Below are positions 55,834-64,000 of a DNA stretch of 64,000 nucleotides, piece after piece (positions within the stretch are counted from its first letter, which is position 1; each line of letters begins with the position of its first letter). Source of the DNA: UBA9647 sp963739335 (GTDB taxonomy: Bacteria; Bacteroidota; Ignavibacteria; UBA10030); the NCBI GenBank assembly GCA_963739335.1, contig CAVUAC010000011.1:35311-99310 (forward strand). Reading direction: 5' to 3'. The notes beneath the pieces were generated by a model. The model had not been told where the DNA came from. It did no database searches and saw only the letters and a list, made by a program, of their open reading frames with translations. The translations under genes and the position numbers were made by a program.

Positions 55834-57084
55834 TTAGCCTATCCCGGAGATCAGAAGAACGGCACTCAGCATGATCAGCGTAATCGATGTTGTCCATCCG
55901 ATCACGTTTTGGTATCGCTTGTTCGTGTACTCTCCCATGATTTCTGTCTTGTTGATGATAAGCATCATGCAGATCAGCACAACCGGCAGAAGGATGGCGT
56001 TCAACACCTGTGTCCAGATGGTAATGGCGATCAACGGGGCGTTAGGAAGCAGGATGATGCCCACAGCGATCAGAATGGTGAACGTGAACAATGTGTAGAA
56101 TTGGGGGGCCTCGGAGAACTTCTTATCGATGCCGGTTTCGAAACCGAATGCCTCGCAGATAAAAAACGCGGTTGCCAATGGCAGGATGGCGGCGGAAAAC
56201 ACCGAAGCCACGAACAAACCGAAGGCAAAGACCTGGGATGCAAGAAAACCGGCGAACGGTTTGAGTGCCACGGCAGCATCTTTCGCCTCGTTGATCTGTA
56301 TGCCGTTGACGTTCAGCGTTGCTCCGCAAGAAACGATGATGAAGAACGCAACTACAACGGTTATGACACAACCGACGACAACATCCCACAAAGTATATTT
56401 GTAATCTGCAATCTTAATCCCCTTCTCAATCACAGAGGACTGCATATAGAATTGCATCCAGGGAGCAACGGTAGTGCCCACGAGTCCCAGCACCGTGGCA
56501 ATGTAAGCATTGTCCCACTGGATCGTTGGTGCAATCATCTCCCTCCCTATTTGTCCCCAGTCTGGCCGGGCGAGGACCGCCGACACAATATAGGAAAGGA
56601 GAAAAACGCTGAAGAGAAGAAATATCTTCTCAGATATCTTGTAATTGCCCTTCACGACGAGTATCCAGACCGCAATGGCAGAGAGCGGTACAGAGATGTA
56701 CTTATCGACGTTGAAGATCACCATGCTGCCTGCGACGCCGGCGAACTCTGTCGCCGTGTTGCCAATATCGGCGATGAGGAGCAGGATGAAGATGTAGAAG
56801 GTGATGCGTACGCCAAAATTTTCGCGGATGAGATCTGCTAGTCCCTTTCCCGTCACAATCCCCATGCGCGCGTTCATTTCCTGTACAGTCAGGAGCGCTA
56901 TAAAGGAGGGGAGCAGTGTCCAGAGCAACCTGTAGCCATAGTTGGCTCCGGCAACTGAGTAGGTGGTGATTCCGCCCGCATCGTTGTCGACGCTCCCCGT
57001 GATGATGCCGGGTCCGAGCACGCTGAGGAAAATCAGCAGGTTACGGAACACAGGCCGCTCTTTCAGTCTTTGCAGTAGACCCAT
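55834..57084 (-). CDS. NRAMP-family transporter, NRMT-like (Mg2+?)
   Basis: A 416-aa membrane protein with 11 helices or so. The first helix has SVDNDAGGITTYSVAG (D33, N34, D35) where typical manganese and iron carriers have DPGN. In helix 6 the usual A-M-P-H is TTVAPWMQF (Ala207), so the metal-selecting methionine is missing. Both changes point to the NRAMP-related magnesium transporters. It is joined to the upstream MgtE-N/CBS gene by a one-base gap, so the pair form one unit. Confidence 0.85.
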   Translation of the reverse strand: MGLLQRLKERPVFRNLLIFLSVLGPGIITGSVDNDAGGITTYSVAGANYGYRLLWTLLPSFIALLTVQEMNARMGIVTGKGLADLIRENFGVRITFYIFILLLIADIGNTATEFAGVAGSMVIFNVDKYISVPLSAIAVWILVVKGNYKISEKIFLLFSVFLLSYIVSAVLARPDWGQIGREMIAPTIQWDNAYIATVLGLVGTTVAPWMQFYMQSSVIEKGIKIADYKYTLWDVVVGCVITVVVAFFIIVSCGATLNVNGIQINEAKDAAVALKPFAGFLASQVFAFGLFVASVFSAAILPLATAFFICEAFGFETGIDKKFSEAPQFYTLFTFTILIAVGIILLPNAPLIAITIWTQVLNAILLPVVLICMMLIINKTEIMGEYTNKRYQNVIGWTTSITLIMLSAVLLISGIG

Positions 57085-57085
57085 G

Positions 57086-58387
57086 TTATCCCTCGGCTGC
57101 CTGTTTTACCTCAGGGAATACCGCGTCCAGCGCGTCACCCATCGTGATGATACCCTGGAGCTTGTCGTTATCGTCCACCACAGGAATCGCCTCAAACTTG
57201 TACTTAAAAAACAACTGCGCCATGCGCTTGATGCTCGAATCAACCCGTACCGAGACAATGCTGCCGCGCATGATGCTTGCAATGGGCGCCGTCCCTTTTG
57301 TGGAAAGCAATTTCCTGAGCGTGACAAGCCCCCTGAGGCGCTCCTCGTCATCGATGACATACACATAGTACAACAACTCGGCTCGTTTGGTTTCCGCCTT
57401 CACGGTCTTCAGCACTTCTCGTACAGTCTGAGTTTCTTTCGCGGTGACGAAATTGGTGTTCATGATGCTTCCGACACCGGAGGTAGACAGCTTCGCCAGA
57501 TCTTTGATCTCAGAGACTTTCTCCTGCGTGAGGAGAGCAAAAACAGCGTCGCGTTTATCGGGAGCGAGCTCATCGAGGAGATCAACAGTCTCGTCCATCT
57601 GCATTTCGGCAACGATGCTTGCGAGTTTCTCGTTGTCCAGCGATTCCGCGAGGTGCAAGCGGAGGCTCATGGGCATCTCTTGAAGCGTAGCGGCGGCTGT
57701 GACCGGGCTGATGGATTCCAGAAGAGACGTGCGTTCGTCTGTTCCAAGATCTTCCAGAATATCGGCAAGGTCGGCAGGGTGAATGGAAGAAAGCTTGGAG
57801 GAATCAGCCTTCAGGATGACGGAGCCGTTGACGTTCGTGGCCGTCGTGGGCTGTACGTTCTTCCAGGTCAAGAACTTGTCGTTGATGTCTCGCGCGAAGA
57901 GCCAGTAGAATATGGGGTTGATGAAATTCAGCCATCCGAGTCGTCGTACCAAACCCTTGAAGCCGATATCGATGTGTACAAGCCAGAGGTTTGGGTTCTC
58001 CTTCGATGAGTTGTCGATAAGTAACTGCAAGTCGTTGACACGCACCAGCTTAAAGCCGGATGTCGAGATGATCTGCTTGTCCAAGAATGTTTTTTTGAGC
58101 AGAATCTCATTCTCGCTTGATTCCTCCGTACTCTGGTCGCGCTCGAACGGATAGTCGACGGTAACATGTTTCTTGAAGACCGTCAAACGCACGAAGGGCC
58201 AGGGGATGTAAACCGGCTCGTTGTTGTCATGCGTCATCGCGATGAGCGCGGTGATCTTAGGGTATACATGACTCGTGCGCGCGGCGAGGTCGATGATCCT
58301 CCCGATCTTCTTGCCGGTGCTCGCGTTGAAGATTGGCAGATGCAGGATCTCAGACAGGTAAATGAAATTGAAATTGTCGCCGCTCAT
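57086..58387 (-). CDS. PRC-barrel / MgtE-N / CBS regulatory protein
   Basis: A 433-aa soluble protein with an N-terminal PRC-barrel (FIYLSEILHLPIFNASTGKKIG), a second PRC-like region (LVRVNDLQLLIDN), an MgtE intracellular N-domain (LSSIHPADLADILEDLGTDER, MPMSLRLHLAESL) and two CBS motifs (IMNTNFVTAKETQTVREVL and the later IASIMRGSIVSVRVDSSIKRM). No membrane helices are present, so the MgtE pore is absent. In MgtE these domains sense Mg2+ and gate the channel. Here it is coupled to the NRAMP-like transporter and may gate it. Confidence 0.85.
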   Translation of the reverse strand: MSGDNFNFIYLSEILHLPIFNASTGKKIGRIIDLAARTSHVYPKITALIAMTHDNNEPVYIPWPFVRLTVFKKHVTVDYPFERDQSTEESSENEILLKKTFLDKQIISTSGFKLVRVNDLQLLIDNSSKENPNLWLVHIDIGFKGLVRRLGWLNFINPIFYWLFARDINDKFLTWKNVQPTTATNVNGSVILKADSSKLSSIHPADLADILEDLGTDERTSLLESISPVTAAATLQEMPMSLRLHLAESLDNEKLASIVAEMQMDETVDLLDELAPDKRDAVFALLTQEKVSEIKDLAKLSTSGVGSIMNTNFVTAKETQTVREVLKTVKAETKRAELLYYVYVIDDEERLRGLVTLRKLLSTKGTAPIASIMRGSIVSVRVDSSIKRMAQLFFKYKFEAIPVVDDNDKLQGIITMGDALDAVFPEVKQAAEG

Positions 58388-58571
58388 GGGAAAGCCCGTG
58401 CATCTCGAAAGTTGCTGGAAGATACCGCGAAAGAATGAAAAAGTCTATGAATTCTTCCGTGAAACAGGAAGTTTTCGGTTGGACCCAAGCGTGCGTCAGC
58501 AGGAGGGTGGACGTCGGACGGGATGGCTGAGCGAAGGACTCGCGGTGATCTCGTACAGATGAAAGGAGGGG

Positions 58572-59717
58572 TTACACCCTGCCGCGCAGGATTTTCCACC
58601 GATCCACGATCTCGTCGCCTCTGACAACATTGTAGTAGTCGAAGTTCGCGGCTGTCAGGCAGGAGTGATGTTCGAGGACGCGGATCTTGTCACCGACGTT
58701 GCACTGCCCCTCCAGGTACTTCGGGTTCGAGATCAGGACCTTGCCGTGTTCCTGTGAGAGGATCTTCATATGGACGTGTGGATGGAGCCGTTTGCGCTCG
58801 TAGTCTTCAAAGACAATCCCGATGTCCATGTCGTTGCTGATATGGATGGGACCGGGGTCCTTGGAGAGGGCGAGGGCGCCCGAATCGGTAATAAAGTATG
58901 CAGCCCCCGGCTGGCGGGAAACAACGGACGAGAGAACCGTTAATGCGCAGTCGGAGACACCGCAGCTGCCGAGCATGACCTGCGTGTAGTCATAGAAAGC
59001 ATAGTTCCCGGGCCGTATCTCTGTAATGCCGTCCAGATTCTCGGTAACGGACATTGTCGGCGTGGAGCCGATACTAATCATGGGGACCTTGAAGCCTTTG
59101 CTCCTCATGCGGTTGGCAAAATCCACCATCAATGAACGCTCTTGTTCGGCGATCTCAAGGACTTCCGAGTGTTTTCGGGCCTCGTACGCATGGCCGGAAT
59201 GGCTGAGGATGCCGTCAAAAATCAAGTTCTTGCAATCATTCAAGGCGCGAACAAGCCCCTCGGCATACGGAGACAGTGGGTCGACACCTGCACGATGGTA
59301 TCCGCAATCAACCTTGAGCCAGACATGAACCCGTTCATTGCCATGGCGCTCGATGCTTTCGAGACGCTGCAGCACTTCGGTGTTGTCGATGAGGGCGCGA
59401 ATCGTTGCCTTGTCACAGAGTTCCACGATACGTTCGACATGTCCTGGTGTCAGCGGAAAAGCCCACGTGATGTCGTTAAATCCTGCAGCGACGAACTGCT
59501 CCACTTCGTAGATGGTGGAGGCGGTAATACCGCGTGCACCGAGCTCCAGCTGGTGGTTAGCGATCTCGATGCATTTGTGTGTCTTGATGTGTGGACGCAG
59601 GGTGACGCCAAAGGAGTTTGCGCGATCCTGCATGCGCGTGAGATTGCGCTCGAGAATGCCATGGTCGATGAGCAACGCGGGGGTCGGCAAGTCGTAGATT
59701 GAACTTGGAATCCGCAT
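58572..59717 (-). CDS. D-threonine aldolase-like PLP enzyme
   Basis: A 381-aa protein of the alanine-racemase-fold D-threonine aldolase/DSD1 family. The Schiff-base Lys is in TLRPHIKTHK (about 41-50); the metal-site His and Cys are in VLEHHSCLTA (near 355). Others visible are WLKVDCGYHRAGVDP and EIRPGNYAFYDYTQVMLG. It cleaves D-threonine or related 3-hydroxy amino acids to glycine and an aldehyde, or D-serine to pyruvate. Monocistronic with no clear partner. Confidence 0.88.
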   Translation of the reverse strand: MRIPSSIYDLPTPALLIDHGILERNLTRMQDRANSFGVTLRPHIKTHKCIEIANHQLELGARGITASTIYEVEQFVAAGFNDITWAFPLTPGHVERIVELCDKATIRALIDNTEVLQRLESIERHGNERVHVWLKVDCGYHRAGVDPLSPYAEGLVRALNDCKNLIFDGILSHSGHAYEARKHSEVLEIAEQERSLMVDFANRMRSKGFKVPMISIGSTPTMSVTENLDGITEIRPGNYAFYDYTQVMLGSCGVSDCALTVLSSVVSRQPGAAYFITDSGALALSKDPGPIHISNDMDIGIVFEDYERKRLHPHVHMKILSQEHGKVLISNPKYLEGQCNVGDKIRVLEHHSCLTAANFDYYNVVRGDEIVDRWKILRGRV

Positions 59718-60070
59718 AGTGTTCCGGGCGTCGATGGTGTCGCAGGGCGTGCGATCAAATCATTGAGTTCTTCTCTCCATCTCTTCTTCGCGCCAAGACG
59801 GTTCTGCAGCTCGAGGCTGCATCATGTGCGAAGGTCTGTGCCGCAATCGCCCGTGACATACCCCATACTCTTACAATCTCTACAGTAATATCAGCAAAAT
59901 CCAGCACATATTCGTTGACGCAGTGCACACACTACCGGGGTGCCAGTAGGGCTGTTTTACTCTAAAATGTGACGCTCCTTCGACAGAAGGGCAAGATACT
60001 GTCCCCCGGACGAGCCCAAAAAAAGATCGCCACGCGGGCGATCTTTTTAAGAGCAACTGAAGAAGGAATC
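59718..60070. other. Intergenic region
   Basis: The 350-base gap between the D-threonine aldolase-like gene and the pilin-like array contains no gene. Its right end holds the terminator at 60020-60048. Confidence 0.6.
60020..60048 (-). terminator. Strong intrinsic terminator of the pilin-like array
   Basis: AAAAAGATCGCC pairs with GGCGATCTTTTT around a 5-base loop; the poly-U tract is present on both strands, so it works both ways. It ends the transcript of the three tandem paralogues. Confidence 0.88.
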
Positions 60071-61327
60071 CTATTCAAACCATGAGATGATCTCATAGTT
60101 TCCCGTTGTCGGGAAATACGGCGGCGCACTGACCATAAGCCGATTATCATAGTACGCACCGCCAGGCTTGTAGCCGTGAATGATTGTCGGTGGATCACCG
60201 GAGAATACACCAGTGTAGCCGCCCACCTTAGCCACCTGGCTGCCGACAGTCGTTAATCTGCCCTCAACGCCGCGGGTGTTGTAGTTTTCCACCCACAATC
60301 CATCTGTTCGGGAGAAGACACAGGCCATCAAGATGTAGTCATTGTTTGGGCCGCGGTTCCAGCCGTTGTCGGCAATGGTCAGCCTGTTTTCTGCACAGAG
60401 CCCCAACATATCGGTTGAAGAACCTGATCGGGGATCGTTTGCGTAGACGACGTCATTGTCGAGCCAGATGTTCCCCTGTGAAGTGCTCCCCGTTGTGCCG
60501 CCAACGCCCACCGTCAACTGGCCGTGAAATGTCCCCCTCACATGGACATTGACACCTTCGGCGTAGAATGCGCCGTTGGGGGCAAAGCTGCTCACCCAAT
60601 CCGCATTCCATGTGCCACCGGACCAGCCGTTGTCTTGCTTCCATTTGATCTGGCCGTCGCTTTGAAAATCTAAGTACACGTCCTGACCACCAACGATCTT
60701 CTTGCCGCCCGCGCCGGCCGCGGCCTTGAGCACACTAAAGTCCGGCGGAAGGCTGACGTTAACTCCTTGATCAAAGCCACCCTTGAACACCGGCTTGTCG
60801 AGTGTGTTAGAGTTGTTCTGAGGGTTTCTGTATCGGTGCAGACCGTTCAAGGTCGTTGCTTTCCCCATAAAGACCGGCGTCCCTGCGACATTCAGGTAGT
60901 TGTTGATGTGCAGTGGTCCCCAGCAGGTATCGCCGGTGACCCAGTAGCCGCTCATGTCCGTGGTCGTGTAGTACGCGTACCGCGAGAAACTGCTGGGCTG
61001 AAGCAAACAGGAAATCGTGTGAGTGATCCCTTGGAATGTCGCCGTTGCTGTCATTCGCACCCGTCCGCCTGTGGTATCCTTTAGTGTGCAACTGACGACC
61101 CCGCCGGCGAACTGCTTGTTGGAGAATCCAGCTCGCCACAGAGAATTCTCGTAGATAGCCCGCGCGGCAAGGTTGATGGCAGATCCAGCGATGGCATGTG
61201 CCATGGAGGAGTTGTAGTAATACGTATAGTTGTCTTCGGCCTGGTTGGACACCTGCAAGATGTTATGGCCGATGAAGAGCAGGACGACGCTGAAGCCTGC
61301 AACCATGATGAGTGACACTCTTCCCAC
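60071..61327 (-). CDS. PilX/DUF4900-like surface protein, copy 1
   Basis: A 418-aa protein. An N-terminal membrane helix of type IV pilin/PilX form (GRVSLIMVAGFSVVLLFIG) precedes a helical start (SSMAHAIAGSAINLAARAIYEN) and a large beta-rich domain with conserved Cys (CLLQPSSF, GDTCWGPLHIN, CAENRLTIADN, MACVFSRTDG). Members are probably minor components of a type IV-like system. GTG 61327 lies after GAGAGAGAGAA; the frame extends nine codons further. This copy is the most diverged of the three. Confidence 0.75.
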   Translation of the reverse strand: MGRVSLIMVAGFSVVLLFIGHNILQVSNQAEDNYTYYYNSSMAHAIAGSAINLAARAIYENSLWRAGFSNKQFAGGVVSCTLKDTTGGRVRMTATATFQGITHTISCLLQPSSFSRYAYYTTTDMSGYWVTGDTCWGPLHINNYLNVAGTPVFMGKATTLNGLHRYRNPQNNSNTLDKPVFKGGFDQGVNVSLPPDFSVLKAAAGAGGKKIVGGQDVYLDFQSDGQIKWKQDNGWSGGTWNADWVSSFAPNGAFYAEGVNVHVRGTFHGQLTVGVGGTTGSTSQGNIWLDNDVVYANDPRSGSSTDMLGLCAENRLTIADNGWNRGPNNDYILMACVFSRTDGLWVENYNTRGVEGRLTTVGSQVAKVGGYTGVFSGDPPTIIHGYKPGGAYYDNRLMVSAPPYFPTTGNYEIISWFE

Positions 61328-61497
61328 AGTAAAATTCTCTCTCTCTCGGTGCACAGATCATGTATCTCAAACCGAACGACTCTCTCGGACCCTCCCAAGT
61401 CCGACAAATCAAAACGGGTTTGGACAGCGAACTGTTCTCTCTAGTGATTATGAATGATTGTTGATTGTGCCTGCTTGCTCGTTGTTGTCGCTTACAG

Positions 61498-62757
61498 TTA
61501 CTCAAACCAGGAAATGATCTCATATTGGCCCGTTGTCGGAAAACATGGCGGTGCGGCTAACATAAGCCGATCATCATAGTACGCACCACCAGGCGCGTAG
61601 CCGTGGACGATTGTCGGCGGATCGCCGGAGAATTGACCGGTATACCCGCCTACTTTTGCCACCTGGCTGCCGACCGTTGTTAACCTTCCCCTAACAGAAC
61701 CAGAGTTGTAGTTCTGCACCCACAATCCATCTGTTCGGGAGAAAACACAGGCCATCAAAATGTAGTCGTTGTTTGGGCCGTGGTTCTCTGTATTGTCAGC
61801 GATCCAGAGCTTGTTCTCCGCAACGAGGCCCAGCATATCGGTTGACGGGCCGTGCCGGGGATCGTCTCTGTAAATGATGTCATCATCAAGCCAGATATTT
61901 CCTTGATTAGTGCTCGCCGTTATGCCGCCACAGCCAATGGTTACCTGCGTATGAACCGTTCCTTTGACGTGGACATTGACACCTTCGGCGTAAAAAGCGC
62001 CGTTGGGGGCAAAGTCGGACAGCCAATCATCATGCCACGTGCCGCCACCACCCCAGCTGATATCTTGTTTCCACTCGATTTTGCCACTGTAACGGAACCG
62101 TATGTACACGTCCTGACCACCTACGATCTTCCTGCCGCCGCTGCTGGCCGCGATCTTAAGATCGGTAAAGTCGGCTGGAAGTGCGACATTGACTCCTTGT
62201 TGGAAACCCTGCTTGAACACTGGCCTGTCCCAGTGGTTATTGTTGTTTTGGGGGTTCCTGTATCGGTGCAGGCCGTTCAAGGTCGTTGCTTTGCCCATGA
62301 AGACCGGATACCCCACTACGTTCAGCTTGTCGTTGACGTGTAGAGGTCCCCAGCAGGTGTCGCCAGTGACCCAGTACCCGCTCGCGTCCGTCGTGGTGTA
62401 GTATGCAAACCGCGAGAAGCTGCTGGGCTGAAGCAAACAGGAGACGACCTGGCTAATACCCTGAAATGTCGCCGTTGCGGTCATTCGCACCCGTTGGTTC
62501 GTGGTATCCTGTAATGTGCAGTTCACAACGCCGCCGCTGAACTGCTTGTTGGAAAGTCCACCACGCCACGAGCGGTTGGCGAAGAGGGACCGCGCGGCGA
62601 GGTTGATGGCGGATCCGGCCATGGCATGCGCAACGGATGACTGATAGTACTGGGTGTAGGTCCCCATCGCTGTGCTCGACACCCTCGTGATGTTGGAGCC
62701 GATCATGAGAAGGGCCGTGCTGAAGCCCATGATCATAATGAGCGCTGATCTTCCCAT
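61498..62757 (-). CDS. PilX/DUF4900-like surface protein, copy 2
   Basis: A 419-aa paralogue of copy 1, with the same layout (GRSALIMIMGFSTALLMIG as the helix). ATG 62757 has AGGAGGAGGA eight bases upstream, the clearest start of the array. Its 3' third is almost identical at DNA level to copy 3. Cys positions are conserved: CLLQPSSF, GDTCWGPLHVN and MACVFSRTDG. Confidence 0.8.
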   Translation of the reverse strand: MGRSALIMIMGFSTALLMIGSNITRVSSTAMGTYTQYYQSSVAHAMAGSAINLAARSLFANRSWRGGLSNKQFSGGVVNCTLQDTTNQRVRMTATATFQGISQVVSCLLQPSSFSRFAYYTTTDASGYWVTGDTCWGPLHVNDKLNVVGYPVFMGKATTLNGLHRYRNPQNNNNHWDRPVFKQGFQQGVNVALPADFTDLKIAASSGGRKIVGGQDVYIRFRYSGKIEWKQDISWGGGGTWHDDWLSDFAPNGAFYAEGVNVHVKGTVHTQVTIGCGGITASTNQGNIWLDDDIIYRDDPRHGPSTDMLGLVAENKLWIADNTENHGPNNDYILMACVFSRTDGLWVQNYNSGSVRGRLTTVGSQVAKVGGYTGQFSGDPPTIVHGYAPGGAYYDDRLMLAAPPCFPTTGQYEIISWFE

Positions 62758-62928
62758 GGTGTAATCCTCCTCCTCTCGGTGCACAGATCATCTGTCGCAA
62801 ATCGAACGTGTTTCCCGGACTCTCCTAGGTCCAATAAATCGATGCGGGTTTAGACAGCGAGCTGTTATCTGTTAGCGATTATTTGTGACTGTTGATTTCG
62901 CCCACCTGCTTGTTTTGGTGGTTCATAC

Positions 62929-64000
62929 TCATTCAAACCAGGAAATGATCTCATATTGGCCCGTTGTCGGGAAATATGGCGGTGCGGCTAACATAAGCCG
63001 ATCATCATAGTACGCACCACCAGGCGCGTAGCCGTGGACGATTGTCGGCGGATCGCCGGAGAATTGACCGGTATACCCGCCTACTTTTGCCACCTGGCTG
63101 CCGACCGTTGTTAACCTTCCCCTAACAGAACCAGAGTTGTAGTTCTGCACCCACAATCCATCTGTTCGGGAGAAAACACAGGCCATCAAAATGTAGTCGT
63201 TGTTTGGGCCGTGGTTCTCTGTATTGTCAGCGATCCAGAGCTTGTTCTCCGCAACGAGGCCCAGCATATCGGTTGACGGGCCGTGCCGGGGATCGTATCT
63301 GTAAACGATGTCATCATCAAGCCAGATATTTCCTTGAGTAGTGCTCGTCGTCGTGCCGCCACAGCCAATGGTTACCTGTGTATGAACCGTTCCTTTGACG
63401 TGGACATTGACACCTTCGGCGTAAAAAGCGCCGTTGGGGGCAAAGTCGATCAAGTCATCATTATTCCACGGGCCGCCAGTCCAGTCGTTACCTTGTTTCC
63501 ACTTGATTTTGCCACTGTGTTTAAACTCTATGTACACGTCCTGACCGCCCACGATTTTCCTGCCACCGCTGCCGGCCGCGATCTTAAGATCGGTAAAGTC
63601 GGCTGGAAGTGCGACATTGACTCCTTGTTGGAAACCCTGCTTGAACACTGGCTTGTCGAGTGTGTTAGTGTTGTTTTGGGGGTTCCTGTATCGGTGCAGG
63701 CCGTTCAAGGTCGTTGCTTTGCCCATGAAGACCGGTTTCCCCACTACGTTCAGCTTGTCGTTGACGTGTAGAGGTCCCCAGCAGGTGTCGCCAGTGACCC
63801 AGTACCCGCTCGCGTCCGAGACGGTGTAGTATGCAAACCGCGAGAAGCTGCTGGGCTGAAGCAAACAGGAGACGATCTGGCTAATACCCTGGAATGTCGC
63901 CGTTGCGGTCATTCGCACCCGTTGGTTCGTGGTATCCTGTAATGTGCAGTTCACAACGCCGCCGCTGAACTGCTTGTTGGAAAGTCCACCACGCCACAAG
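62929..64000 (-). CDS. PilX/DUF4900-like surface protein, copy 3 (partial)
   Basis: The C-terminal part of a third paralogue, which runs past the window end; the membrane helix and start are outside. The apparent ATG near 63999 is not a real start, as the same sequence is internal in copies 1 and 2. The spacing between copies is about 1430 bases, gene plus gap, so it arose by tandem duplication. Confidence 0.8.
   Translation of the reverse strand, partial: LWRGGLSNKQFSGGVVNCTLQDTTNQRVRMTATATFQGISQIVSCLLQPSSFSRFAYYTVSDASGYWVTGDTCWGPLHVNDKLNVVGKPVFMGKATTLNGLHRYRNPQNNTNTLDKPVFKQGFQQGVNVALPADFTDLKIAAGSGGRKIVGGQDVYIEFKHSGKIKWKQGNDWTGGPWNNDDLIDFAPNGAFYAEGVNVHVKGTVHTQVTIGCGGTTTSTTQGNIWLDDDIVYRYDPRHGPSTDMLGLVAENKLWIADNTENHGPNNDYILMACVFSRTDGLWVQNYNSGSVRGRLTTVGSQVAKVGGYTGQFSGDPPTIVHGYAPGGAYYDDRLMLAAPPYFPTTGQYEIISWFE

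Noticed and set aside
55789..58009. Two long open frames on the plus strand (about 350 aa each)
   Set aside because: They lie antisense to the NRAMP and MgtE-N/CBS genes, are rich in Arg, His and Asp, and show no family motif. GC-biased codon use of the real genes explains them.
1..64000. CRISPR arrays, tRNA or rRNA genes
   Set aside because: No array of regularly spaced repeats, no T-arm like tRNA pattern and no rRNA segment was seen by eye. The tandem paralogues at 60-64 kb are coding duplications, not CRISPR. A tRNAscan run would settle the tRNA question.

Overview
This 64 kb window looks like a chromosomal segment of an uncultured or environmental bacterium of the Bacteroidota/Chlorobiota/Ignavibacteriota (FCB) type. 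I infer this from the gene families present: DUF2911, DUF1460 and DUF4900 proteins, an AddAB-like helicase-nuclease pair of the form common in that group, an S9 peptidase, RskA-type sigma/anti-sigma genes, and the order yicC-gmk-rpoZ-coaBC-udg. GC content is moderate (low fifties by eye). Several genes have good Shine-Dalgarno sites, for example GGAGGTGA before position 3092, which argues against classical Bacteroidetes. I see no rRNA, tRNA, CRISPR array, integrase or transposase.

Layout. 1-4.8 kb: a decayed alpha/beta hydrolase, an amino-acid racemase, a secreted cupin, two small conserved proteins, an acyl-ACP desaturase and a small membrane protein. 4.8-13.5 kb: a secreted family 3 glycosidase, then addB-addA. 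13.6-19.8 kb: secreted and regulatory genes on the minus strand (msrA, a TonB-C/parvulin lipoprotein, a CnoX-like thioredoxin, a secreted hydrolase, a membrane protein with a CHASE2-like sensor, a STAS protein). 20-28.5 kb: an rRNA/tRNA methyltransferase, a CDGSH protein, a tandem DUF2911 protein, a DUF1460 protein, an outer-membrane protein, dnaB, an M20 peptidase and a DHFR-like reductase. 28.5-36.6 kb: a ferritin-VIT iron protein, udg-coaBC-rpoZ-gmk-yicC, and a divergent rqcH (NFACT). DnaA-box-like sequences lie in the yicC/rqcH gap. 36.6-42 kb: an ECF sigma/anti-sigma pair, a cystathionine gamma-synthase family enzyme and an S9 peptidase. 42-49 kb: a ribose-type ABC importer (two binding-protein copies, one with a nonsense codon) with two URO-D family proteins. 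49-54.6 kb: a flavin reductase-like protein, a beta-helix remnant, and a five-gene sulfur/redox operon (small Cys-rich protein, DsrC, DsrM-like, DsrK/HdrD-like, class V aminotransferase). 55-59.7 kb: an SDR, an NRAMP-family transporter next to a PRC/MgtE-N/CBS protein, and a D-threonine aldolase-like enzyme. 60-64 kb: three tandem paralogues of a PilX/DUF4900-type protein, the last running off the window.

The two most interesting points are the complete DsrC-DsrMK-like module without dsrAB in view, and an NRAMP transporter whose metal-site methionine is replaced by alanine and which is coupled to an MgtE-like regulatory protein, suggesting magnesium transport. A technical caution: at least eight genes carry single-base frameshifts or nonsense codons next to very short runs. 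Many affect housekeeping genes, so I think part of them are assembly errors rather than real decay.
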